Shown here in pieces: positions 1-11,229 of a DNA stretch of 64,000 nucleotides. The first letter of the stretch is position 1. Each line of letters begins with the position of its first letter. Where the stretch lies: NCBI RefSeq assembly GCF_910592395.1, contig NC_088315.1, forward strand, positions 12,900,501 to 12,964,500, written 5' to 3'. This stretch comes from Lineus longissimus (lineage: Eukaryota > Nemertea > Pilidiophora > Heteronemertea > Lineidae). A program made the translations under genes and the position numbers. The notes below the pieces were generated by a model. It did not search any database and was not told the DNA's origin. It saw only the letters and a program-made list of their open reading frames with translations.

Positions 1-61
1 AATTGTGGTCTCAGTTTGTTCAATCAGGTATCTCGACTCTGCATAACCAAAATGAGTGTGA

Positions 62-91
62 TCGGTCGCGACGAGCGCCATCGCCGACCGA
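62..91 (+). repeat. Dyad symmetry inside the monomer (representative)
   Basis: tcggtcg at 62-68 and its exact reverse complement cgaccga at 85-91 flank 16 bases. The 8-bp palindrome gtcgcgac overlaps the left arm (65-72). The perfect form needs gccgaccga; the common variant gccaaccga breaks one of the seven pairs. The element occurs in most monomers of both arms. Confidence 0.75.
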
Positions 92-344
92 CCATCATCG
101 CCTATAGTCTTATATCGTTAGTCGAATGACCACTTATCATCGCAGAATCTCGAAACTCTGGTCTCAATTTGTTGAATTGGTCATCTCGGCTCTGTATAAC
201 CAAAATGAGCGTGATCGGTCATGACAAGCGCCATCGCCGACTGACCATCATCGCCAGTAGTCTTATATCGTTAGTCAAATGACAACTTATCATCGCAGAA
301 TCTCAAATTTGTGGTCTCAGTTTGTCCAATCGGTCATCTCGACT

Positions 345-2632
345 CTTTATAACCAAAATGAGCGTGATCAATCGCGACGATCGCCATCGCCGACCGACTT
401 TCATCGCCAGTAGTGCAATATTGCTAGTCAAATGACAACTTATCATCACAGAGTCTCGAAATTGTGGTCTCAGTTTGTCCAATCGGTCATCTCGACTCTG
501 TATAACTAAAATGAGCGGGATCAGTCGCGACGAGTGCCATCGCAAACCGATTTTCATCGCCAGTAGTGTAATATCGCTAGTCCAATGACAACTTATCATC
601 ACAGAATCTCGAAATTGCGGTCTCAGTTTGTCCAATCGGTCATCTCGACTCTGTATAACCAAAATGAGCGTGATCGGTCGCGACGAGCAGCATCGCCAAC
701 CAACTTTCATCGCCAGTAGTGTAATATCGCTAGTCGGATGACAACTTATTATCGCAGAATCTCGAAATTGTGCTCTCAGTTTGTTGAATCAGCCATCTTG
801 ACTCTGTGTAACCAAAATGAGCGTGATCGGTCACGACGAGCGCCATCGCCAACCAACTTTCATCGCCAGTAGTGCAATATCGCAAGTCGGATGACAACTT
901 ATTATCGCAGAATCTCGAAATTGTGCTCTCAGTTTGTTGAATCAGCCATCTTGACTCTGTGTAACCAAAATGAGCGTGATCGGTCATGACGAGCGCCATC
1001 GCCGACCGACTATCATTGCCAGTAGTCTTATATCATTAGTCGAATGACCACTTATCATCGCAGAATCTCGAAATGGCGGTCTCAGTTTCTCCAATCGGGC
1101 ATCTCGACTCTTTAAGCAAAATGAGCGTGATTGGTCGCGACGAGCGCAATCGCCAACCGACTTTCATTGCCAGTAGTGCAATATCGCTATCGAATATAAC
1201 TTATCATTGCAGAATTTTGAAATTGCCTTTTCAGTTTTACCATCGGTCATCACGACTCTGCATATCCAAAGTGAGCGTGATCGGTCGTGATATGCACCAT
1301 CGCCGACGAACTTTCATCGCCAGTAGTTCAATATCGCTATCGAATGACAACTTATCATCACAGAATCTCGAAATTGTGCTCTCAGTTTGTCGAATCGGTC
1401 ATCTCAGCCCTGTAAAACCAAAATGAGCGTGATCGGTCGCGACGAGCGCCATCGCCGACCAACTTTCATCGCCAGTAGTGTAATATCGCTAGTCGAATGA
1501 CAAGTTATAATCGCAGAATCTTGAAATTGTGGTCTAAGTTTGTTCAATCAGGCATCTCGACTCTGCATAACCAATATGAGTGTGATCGGTCGCGACGAGC
1601 GCCATCGCCAACCGACCATCATCGCCTATAGTCTTATATCGTTAGTCGAATGACCACTTATCATCGCAGAATCTCGAAACTCTGGCCTCAATTTGTTGAA
1701 TTGGTCATCTCGGCTCTGTATAACCAAAATGAGCGTGATCGGTCGTGACAAGCGCCATCGCCCACCGACTTTCATCGCCAGTGGTGCAATATCGCTAGTC
1801 AAATGACAACTTATCATCGCAGAATCTCAAATTTGAGGTCTCAGTTTGTCCAATCGATCATCTCGACTCTGTATAACTAAAATGAGCAGGATCAGTCGCG
1901 ACGAGCGCCATCGCCAACCGACTTTCATCGCCAGTAGTGTAATATCGCTAGTCGAATGACAACTTATCATCACAGAATCTCGAAATTGCGGTCTCAGTTT
2001 GTCCAATCGCTCATCACGACTCTGTATAACCAAAATGAGCGTGATCGGTCGCGACGAGCAGCATCGCCAACCAACTTTCATTGCCAGTAGTGTAATATCG
2101 CTATCGAATGACAACTAATCATCGCAGAATCTTGAAATTGTGGTCTCAGTTTGTCAAATTCGTCATTTCTGCCCCGTATAACCATAATGAACAAGATCAG
2201 TCGCGACGAGCGCCATCGCCAACCGACTTTCATCGCCAGTAGTGTAATATCGCTAGTCAAATGACAACTTATCATCGCAGAATCTCAAATTTGAGGTCTC
2301 AGTTTGTCCAATCGCTCATCACGACTCTGTATAACCAAAATGAGCGTGATCGGTCGCGACGAGCAGCATCGCCAACCAACTTTCATTGCCAGTAGTGTAA
2401 TATCGCTATCGAATGACAACTAATCATCGCAGAATCTTGAAATTGTGGTCTCAGTTTGTCGAATTTGGTCATTTTGGCTCTGTAAAACTAAAATGAGTGT
2501 GATCAGTCGCGACGAGCGCCATCGCCGACCGACCATCATCGCCTATAGTCTTATATCGTTAGTCGAATGACCACTTATCATCGCAGAATCTCGAAACTCT
2601 GGTCTCAATTTGTTGAATTGGTCATCTCGGCT
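345..2632 (+). repeat. HOR, 2,288-bp unit, copy 1 (15 monomers)
   Basis: Distinctive variants recur 2,288 bp downstream: gatcaatcgcgacgatcgcc at 367 and 2655, the diverged block with cagttttaccatcgg at 1230 and 3518, and the ctatagtcttatatcg subtype at 1627 and 3915. A 15-mer unit of 152-153-bp monomers fits the length. From about 2220 to 2632 the copy instead resembles the 4.36-4.77 kb segment at an offset of 2,140 bp, so this copy is itself a recombinant. Confidence 0.8.
1191..1277 (+). repeat. Most diverged monomer subtype (five copies)
   Basis: This stretch, cgaatataactt through ttgccttttcagttttacc to catatccaaagtgagcg, differs from an ordinary monomer at many positions. Other copies lie at 3479-3565, 8215-8301, 33021-33107 and 38915-39001. 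A half copy starts at 5670, where only the part from atcggtcatcacgac onward is present. The right arm has none that I could find. Confidence 0.88.
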
Positions 2633-4510
2633 CTGTATAACCAAAATGAGCGTGATCAATCGCGACGATCGCCATGGCCGACCGACTTTCATCGCCAGTA
2701 GTGCAATATTGCTAGTCAAATGACAACTTATCATCACAGAGTCTCGAAATTGTGGTCTCAGTTTGTCCAATCGGTCATCTCGACTCTGTATAACTAAAAT
2801 GAGCGGGATCAGTCGCGACGAGTGCCATCGCCAACCGATTTTCATCGCCAGTAGTGTAATATCGCTAGTCCAACGACAACTTATCATCACAGAATCTCGA
2901 AATTGCGGTCTCAGTTTGTCCAATCGGTCATCTCGACTCTGTATAACCAAAATGAGCGTGATCGGTCGCGACGAGCAGCATCGCCAACCGACTTTCATCG
3001 CCAGTAGTGTAATATCGCTAGTCGGATGACAACTTATTATCGCAGAATCTCGAAATTGTGCTCTCAGTTTGTTGAATCAGCCATCTTGACTCTGTGTAAC
3101 CAAAATGAGCGTGATCGGTCACGACGAGCGCCATCGCCAACCAACTTTCATCGCCAGTAGTGCAATATCGCAAGTCGGATGACAACTTATTATCGCAGAA
3201 TCTCGAAATTGTGCTCTCAGTTTGTGGAATCAGCCATCTTGACTCTGTGTAACCAAAATGAGCGTGATCGGTCATGACGAGCGCCATCGCCGACCGACTA
3301 TCATTGCCAGTAGTCTTATATCATTAGTCGAATGACCACTTATCATCGCAGAATCTCGAAATGGCGGTCTCAGTTTCTCCAATCGGGCATCTCGACTCTT
3401 TAAGCAAAATGAGCGTGATTGGTCGCGACGAGCGCAATCGCCAACCGACTTTCATTGCCAGTAGTGCAATATCGCTATCGAATATAACTTATCATTGCAG
3501 AATCTTGAAATTGCCTTTTCAGTTTTACCATCGGTCATCACGACTCTGCATATCCAAAGTGAGCGTGATCGGTCGTGATGAGCACCATCGCCGACCGACT
3601 TTCATCGCAGTAGTGTAATATCGCTAGTCGAACGACAACTTATCATCGCAGAATCTCGAAATTGTGCTCTCAGTTTGTCGAATCGGTCATCTCAGCCCTG
3701 TAAAACCAAAATGAGCGTGATCGGTCGCGACGAGCGCCATCGCCGACCAACTTTCATCGCCAGTAGTGTAATATCGCTAGTCGAATAACAACTTATAATC
3801 GCAGAATCTTGAAATTGTGGTCTCAGTTTGTTCAATCAGGCATCTCGACTCTGCATAACCAAAATGAGTGTGATCGGTCGCGACGAGCGCCATCGCCAAC
3901 CGACCATCATCGCCTATAGTCTTATATCGTTAGTCGAATGACCACTTATCATCGCAGAATCTCGAAACTCTGGCCTCAATTTGTTGAATTGGTCATCTCG
4001 GCTCTGTATAACCAAAATGAGCGTGATCGGTCGCGACGATCGCCATCGCCGACCGACTTTCATCGCCAGTAGTGCAATATCGCTAGTCAAATGACAACTT
4101 ATCATCGCAGAATCTCAAATTTGTGGTCTCAGTTTGTCCAATCGGTCATCTCGACTCTTTATAACCAAAATGAGCAGGATCAGTCGCGACGAGCGCCATC
4201 GCCAACCGACTTTCATCGCCAGTAGTGTAATATCGCTAGTCGAATGACAACTTATCACCACAGAATCTCGAAATTGCGGTCTCAGTTTGTCCAATCGCTC
4301 ATCTCGACTCTGTATAACCAAAATGAGCGTGATCGGTCGCGACGAGCAGCATCGCCAACCAACTTTCATTGCCAGTAGTGTAATATCGCTATCGAATGAC
4401 AACTTATCATCGCAGAATCTTGAAATTGTGGTTTCAGTTTGTCAAATTCGTCATTTCTGCCCCGTATAACCATAATGAACAAGATCGGTCGCGACGAGCG
4501 CCATCGCCGA
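2633..4510 (+). repeat. HOR, 2,288-bp unit, partial copy 2
   Basis: It aligns with 345-2222 at a constant 2,288-bp offset with scattered single-base differences, for example gccatcgccg versus gccatggccg near 2675. Its last kilobase is also the first kilobase of the 2,140-bp duplication, so two HOR registers overlap. Confidence 0.78.
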
Positions 4511-5669
4511 CCGACTTTTATCGCCAGTAGTGCATTATCGCTATTGAATGACAACTTATCATCGCAGAATCTTGAAATTGTGGTCTCAGTTTGTCGAATT
4601 TGGTCATTTTGGCTCTGTAAAACTAAAATGAGTGTGATCAGTCGCGACGAGCGCCATCGCCGACCGACCATCATCGCCTATAGTCTTATATCGTTAGTCG
4701 AATGACCACTTATCATCGCAGAATCTCGAAACTCTGGTCTCAATTTGTTCAATTGTTCATCTTGGCTCTGTATAGCCAAAATGAGCGTGATCGGTCGTGA
4801 CAAGCGCCATCCCCTACCGACATTTATCGCCAGTAGTGCAATATCGCTAGTCAAATGACAACTTATCATCGCAGAATCTCAAATTTGTGGTCTCAGTTTG
4901 TCCAATCGGTCATCTCGACTCTTTATAACCAAAATGAGCGTGATCGGTCGCGACGATCGCCATCGCCGACCGACTTTCATTGCCAGTAGTGCAATATCGC
5001 TAGTCGAATGCCAACTGATCATCACAGAGTCTCGAAATTGTGGTCTCAGTTTGTCCAATCGGTCATCTCGACTATGTATAACTAAAATGAGTGGGATCAG
5101 TCGCGACGAGCGCCATCGCCAACCGACTTTCATCGCCAGTAGTGTAATATCGCTAGTCGAATGACAACTTATCATCACAGAATCTCGAAATTGCGGTCTC
5201 AGTTTGTCCAATCGGTCATCTCGACTCTGTATAACCAAAATGAGCGTGATCGGTCGCAACGAGCAGCATCGCCAACCGACTTTCATCGCCAGAAGTGTAA
5301 TATGGCTAGTCGGATAACAACTTATAATCGCAGAATCTTAAAATTGTGGTCTCAGTTTGTTCAATCGGGTATCTCGACTCTGCAAAATCAAAATGAGTGT
5401 GATCGGTCGCGACGAGCGCCATCGCCGACCGACCATCATCGCCTATAGTCTTATATCGTTAGTCGAATGACCACTTATCATCGCAGAATCTCGAAACTCT
5501 GGTCTCAATTTGTTGAATTGGTCATCTCGGCTCTGTATAACCAAAATGAGCGTGATTGGTCGTGACAAGCGCCATCGCCGACCGACCATCATCGCCAGTT
5601 GTCTTATATCGTTAGTCAAATGACAACTTATCATCACAGAGTCTCGAAATTGTGGTCTCAGTTTGTTGA
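3530..5669 (+). repeat. HOR, 2,140-bp unit, copy 1 (14 monomers)
   Basis: The segment is followed immediately by a nearly identical copy. The offset stays at exactly 2,140 bp throughout. In comparing the two I noticed only two substitutions: T at 4159 versus G at 6299, and T at 5157 versus G at 7297. The copy contains one HOR marker monomer (gccccgtataaccataatg, near 4459) and one aatttggtcatttt monomer (near 4598). Confidence 0.92.
4435..4590 (+). repeat. HOR marker monomer (gccccgtataaccataatgaac subtype, representative)
   Basis: This subtype has gaattcgtcatttc, then gccccgtataaccataatg, then aacaagatcgg in place of the usual gactctgtataaccaaaatgagcg. It usually occurs once per HOR unit. 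Other left-arm copies are near 2172, 6599, 13019, 15158, 18828, 22037, 23871, 31408, 38066, 39592, 44144, 45511, 46888, 49617 and 50829. Inverted copies are near 55212, 55948, 56868, 57477, 58701, 59624, 60689, 61455, 62827 and 63563. It is often followed by an aatttggtcatttt monomer, which makes the pair a useful register mark. Confidence 0.85.
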
Positions 5670-7806
5670 ATCGGTCATCACGACTCTGCATATCCAAAGT
5701 GAGCGTGATCGGTCGTGATGAGCACCATCGCCGACCGACTTTCATCGCAGTAGTGTAATATCGCTAGTCGAACGACAACTTATCATCGCAGAATCTCGAA
5801 ATTGTGCTCTCAGTTTGTCGAATCGGTCATCTCAGCCCTGTAAAACCAAAATGAGCGTGATCGGTCGCGACGAGCGCCATCGCCGACCAACTTTCATCGC
5901 CAGTAGTGTAATATCGCTAGTCGAATAACAACTTATAATCGCAGAATCTTGAAATTGTGGTCTCAGTTTGTTCAATCAGGCATCTCGACTCTGCATAACC
6001 AAAATGAGTGTGATCGGTCGCGACGAGCGCCATCGCCAACCGACCATCATCGCCTATAGTCTTATATCGTTAGTCGAATGACCACTTATCATCGCAGAAT
6101 CTCGAAACTCTGGCCTCAATTTGTTGAATTGGTCATCTCGGCTCTGTATAACCAAAATGAGCGTGATCGGTCGCGACGATCGCCATCGCCGACCGACTTT
6201 CATCGCCAGTAGTGCAATATCGCTAGTCAAATGACAACTTATCATCGCAGAATCTCAAATTTGTGGTCTCAGTTTGTCCAATCGGTCATCTCGACTCTGT
6301 ATAACCAAAATGAGCAGGATCAGTCGCGACGAGCGCCATCGCCAACCGACTTTCATCGCCAGTAGTGTAATATCGCTAGTCGAATGACAACTTATCACCA
6401 CAGAATCTCGAAATTGCGGTCTCAGTTTGTCCAATCGCTCATCTCGACTCTGTATAACCAAAATGAGCGTGATCGGTCGCGACGAGCAGCATCGCCAACC
6501 AACTTTCATTGCCAGTAGTGTAATATCGCTATCGAATGACAACTTATCATCGCAGAATCTTGAAATTGTGGTTTCAGTTTGTCAAATTCGTCATTTCTGC
6601 CCCGTATAACCATAATGAACAAGATCGGTCGCGACGAGCGCCATCGCCGACCGACTTTTATCGCCAGTAGTGCATTATCGCTATTGAATGACAACTTATC
6701 ATCGCAGAATCTTGAAATTGTGGTCTCAGTTTGTCGAATTTGGTCATTTTGGCTCTGTAAAACTAAAATGAGTGTGATCAGTCGCGACGAGCGCCATCGC
6801 CGACCGACCATCATCGCCTATAGTCTTATATCGTTAGTCGAATGACCACTTATCATCGCAGAATCTCGAAACTCTGGTCTCAATTTGTTCAATTGTTCAT
6901 CTTGGCTCTGTATAGCCAAAATGAGCGTGATCGGTCGTGACAAGCGCCATCCCCTACCGACATTTATCGCCAGTAGTGCAATATCGCTAGTCAAATGACA
7001 ACTTATCATCGCAGAATCTCAAATTTGTGGTCTCAGTTTGTCCAATCGGTCATCTCGACTCTTTATAACCAAAATGAGCGTGATCGGTCGCGACGATCGC
7101 CATCGCCGACCGACTTTCATTGCCAGTAGTGCAATATCGCTAGTCGAATGCCAACTGATCATCACAGAGTCTCGAAATTGTGGTCTCAGTTTGTCCAATC
7201 GGTCATCTCGACTATGTATAACTAAAATGAGTGGGATCAGTCGCGACGAGCGCCATCGCCAACCGACTTTCATCGCCAGTAGTGTAATATCGCTAGGCGA
7301 ATGACAACTTATCATCACAGAATCTCGAAATTGCGGTCTCAGTTTGTCCAATCGGTCATCTCGACTCTGTATAACCAAAATGAGCGTGATCGGTCGCAAC
7401 GAGCAGCATCGCCAACCGACTTTCATCGCCAGAAGTGTAATATGGCTAGTCGGATAACAACTTATAATCGCAGAATCTTAAAATTGTGGTCTCAGTTTGT
7501 TCAATCGGGTATCTCGACTCTGCAAAATCAAAATGAGTGTGATCGGTCGCGACGAGCGCCATCGCCGACCGACCATCATCGCCTATAGTCTTATATCGTT
7601 AGTCGAATGACCACTTATCATCGCAGAATCTCGAAACTCTGGTCTCAATTTGTTGAATTGGTCATCTCGGCTCTGTATAACCAAAATGAGCGTGATTGGT
7701 CGTGACAAGCGCCATCGCCGACCGACCATCATCGCCAGTTGTCTTATATCGTTAGTCAAATGACAACTTATCATCACAGAGTCTCGAAATTGTGGTCTCA
7801 GTTTGT
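5670..7806 (+). repeat. HOR, 2,140-bp unit, copy 2
   Basis: It is a near-perfect copy of the preceding 2,140 bp. Its left boundary lies inside a monomer: ctcagtttgttga before 5670 is joined to atcggtcatcacgactctgc, which in the older copies follows cagttttacc. Homology stops at about 7806, where the third would-be copy continues with an ordinary monomer. Confidence 0.92.
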
Positions 7807-10800
7807 CCAATCGGTCATATCGACTCTGTATAACCAAAATGAGCGGGATCATTCACAACGAGAGCCATCGCCAACCGACTTTCATCGCCAGTAGTGTAAT
7901 ATCGCTAGTCGAATGACAACTTATCATCACAGAATCTTGAAATTGCGGTCTCAGTTTGTCCAATCGGTCATCTCGACTCTGTATAACCAAAATGAGCGTG
8001 ATCGGTCGCGATGAGCACCATCGCCAACCGACTTTTATCGCCAGTAGTATAATATCGCTAGTCAGATGACAAGTTATTATCGCAGAATCGCGAAGTTGTG
8101 CTCTCAGTTTGTTGAATCAGCCATCCTGACGCTGTTTAACCAAAATGAGCGTTATCGGTCACGACGAGCGCCATCGCCAACCGACTTTCATCGCCAGTAG
8201 TGCAATATCGCTATAGAATATAACTTATCTTCGCAGAATCTTGAAATTGCCTTTTCAGTTTTACCATCGGTCATCACGACTCTGCATATCCAAAGTGAGC
8301 GTGATCGGTCATGATGAGCACCATCGCCGACAAACTTCCATCGCCAATGGTGCAATAACGCTATCGAATGACAACTTATCATCACAGAATCTCGAAATTG
8401 TGCTCTCAGTTTGTCAAATTGGTCATCTCGGCCCTGTATAAGCAAAATGAGCGGGATCAGTCGCGACGTGTGCCATCGCCGACCGACTTTCATCGCCAGT
8501 AGTGTAATATCGCTAGTCCAATGACAACTTATCATCACAGAGTCTCCAAATTGTGGTCTCAGTTTGTCCAATCGGTCATCTCGACTCTGTATAACGAAAT
8601 TGAGCGGGAACAGTTGAGACGAGTGCCATCGCCAACCGACTTTCATCGTCAGTAGTGTAATATCGCTAGTCGAATGACAACTTATCATCACAGAATCTCA
8701 AAATTGCGGTCTCAGTTTGTCCAATCGGTCATCTCGACTCTGTATAACCAAAATGAGCGTGATCAGTCGCGACGAGCACCATCGCCAACCGACTTTCATC
8801 GCCAGTAGTGTAATATCGCTATTGAATGACAACTTATCATCGCAGAATCTTGAAATTGTGGTCTCAGTTTGTCGAATTTGGTCATTTTGGCTCTGTAAAA
8901 CTAAAATGAGTGTGATCAGTCGCGACGAGCGCCATCGCCGACCGACTTTCATCGCCAGTAGTGTAATATCGCTAGTCGAATGACAACTTATCATCGCAGA
9001 ATCTCGAAATTGTCGTCTCTGTTTGTTCAATCGGGCATCTCGACTCTGTATGACCAAAATGAACAAGATCGGTCGCAACGAGCGCCATAGCCGACCGACC
9101 ATCATTGCCAGTAGTGCAATATCGCTATCGAATGACAACTTATCATCACAGAATCTCAAAATTGTGCTCTCAGTTTGTCGAATTGGTCATCTCGGCCCTG
9201 TATAAGCAAAATGAGCGTGATCGGTCGTGACGAGCGCAATCGCCGACCGACTTTCATCGCAGTAGTGTAATATCGCTAGTCGAATGACAACTTATCATCG
9301 CAGAATCTCGAAATTGTGCTCTCACTTGGTCGAATCGGTCATCTCGGCCCTGTATAACCAAAATGAGCGTGATCGGTCGCGACGAGCGCCATGGCCGACC
9401 AACTTTCATCGCCAGTAGTGCAATATCGCTAGTCGAATGACAACTTATCATCACAGAGTCTCGAAATTGTGGTCTCAGTTTGTCCAATCGGTCATCTCGA
9501 CTCTGTATAACTAAAATGAGCGGGATCACTCGCGACGAGCGCCATCGCCAACCGACTTTCATCAGCAGTAGTGTAATATTGCTAGTCAAATGACAACTTA
9601 TAATCGCAGAATCTTGAAATTGTGGTCTCAGTTTGTTCAATCGGGTATCTCGACTCTGCATAACCAAAATGAGTGTGATCGGTCGCGACGAGCGCCATCG
9701 CCGACCGACCATCATCGCCTATAGTCTTATATCGTTAGTCGAATGACCACCTATCATCGCAGAATCTCGAAACTCTGGTCTCAATTTGTTTAATTGGTCA
9801 TCTCGGCTCTGTATAACTAAAATGAGCGTGATCGGTCGTTACAAGCGCCATCGCCGACCGACTTTCATTGCCAGTAGTGCAATATCGCTAGTCGAATGAC
9901 AACTTATCATCACAGAGTCTCGAAATTGTGGTCTCAGTTTGTCCAATCGGTCATCTCGACTCTGTATAACTAAAATGAGCGAGATCAGTCGCGACGACCG
10001 CCATCGCCAACCGACTTTCATCGCCAGTAGTGCAATAATGCTAGTCGAATGACAACTTATCATCACAGAGTCTCGAAATTGTGGTCTCAGTTTGTCCAAT
10101 CGGTCATCTCGACTCTGTATAACCAAAATGAGCGGGATCAGTCGCGACGAGCACCATCGCGAACCGACTTTCATCGCCAGTAGTGTAATATCGCTAGTGG
10201 GATGACAAGTTATTATTGCAGAATCTCGAAATTGTGCTCTCAGTTTGTTGAATCAGCCATCTTGACTCTGTATAACCAAAATGAGCGGGATCAGTCGCGA
10301 CGAGCACCATCGCCAACCGACTTTCATCGCCAGTAGTGTAATATCACTAGTGGGATGACAAGTTATTATTGCAGAATCTCGAAATTGTGCTCTCAGTTTG
10401 TTGAATCAGCCATGTGGACTCTGTATAACCAAAATGAACGGGATCAGTCGCGACGAGCGCTATCGCCAACCGACTTTCATCGCCAGTAGTGTAATATCGC
10501 TAGTCGAATGACAACTCATCATCACAGAATCTCGAAATAACGGTGTCAGTTTGTCCAATCGGTCATCTCGACTCTGTATAACCAAAATGAGCGTGATCGG
10601 TCACGACGATCGCCATCGCCGACCGACTTTCATCGCCAGTAGTGCAATATCGCTATCGAATTACAACTTATCATCGCAGAATCTTGAAATTGTGGTCTCA
10701 GTTTGTCGAAATTGGTCATTTTGGCTCAGTATAACTAAAATGAGTGTGATCAGTCGCGACGAGCGCCATCGCCGACCGACTTTCATCGCCAGTAGTGTAA

Positions 10801-11229
10801 TATCGCTAGTCGAATGACAACTTATCATCACAGAATCTCGAAATTTCGGTCTCAGTTTGTCCAATCGGTCATCTCGACTCTGTATAACCAAAATGAGCGT
10901 GATCGGATGCGACGAGCGCCATCGCCAACCGACTTTCATCGCCAGTAGTGTAATATCGCTAGTCGAATGACAACTTATCATCACAGAGTCTCGAAATTGT
11001 GGTCTCAGTTTGTCCCATCGGTCATCTCGACTCTGTATAACCAAAATGAGCGGGATCATTCGCGACGAGAGCCATCGCCAACCGACTTTCATCACCAGTA
11101 GTGTAATATTGCTAGTCGAATGACAACTTATCATCACAGAATCTCGAAATTGCGGTCTCAGTTTGTCCAATCGGTCATCTCGACTCTGTATAACCAAAAT
11201 GAGCGTGATTAGTCGCGACGAGCACTATC
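7807..11229 (+). repeat. Satellite monomers without a clear local HOR
   Basis: The 153-bp monomers are continuous, but I found no constant local offset. It holds a diverged cagttttaccatcgg monomer (8215-8301), the last monomer of the cttatatcgttagtc subtype before 32.7 kb (near 9725), and a segment at 10.05-10.48 kb (with ctagtgggatgacaagttat) that reappears at 16.62-17.05 kb at an offset of 6,575 bp. No gene or foreign insertion is visible. Confidence 0.85.

Noticed and set aside
4460-4476. A functional CENP-B box
   Set aside because: Two of nine core bases, the CG needed for binding in the known mammalian system, are absent. Kept only as a weak lead.
5100-7500. An exact assembly duplication as the only explanation for the 2,140-bp repeat
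   Set aside because: The two copies differ at two or more sites and other HOR copies of similar size exist with more divergence, so a real duplication is at least as likely. It is left as a point to check rather than asserted.
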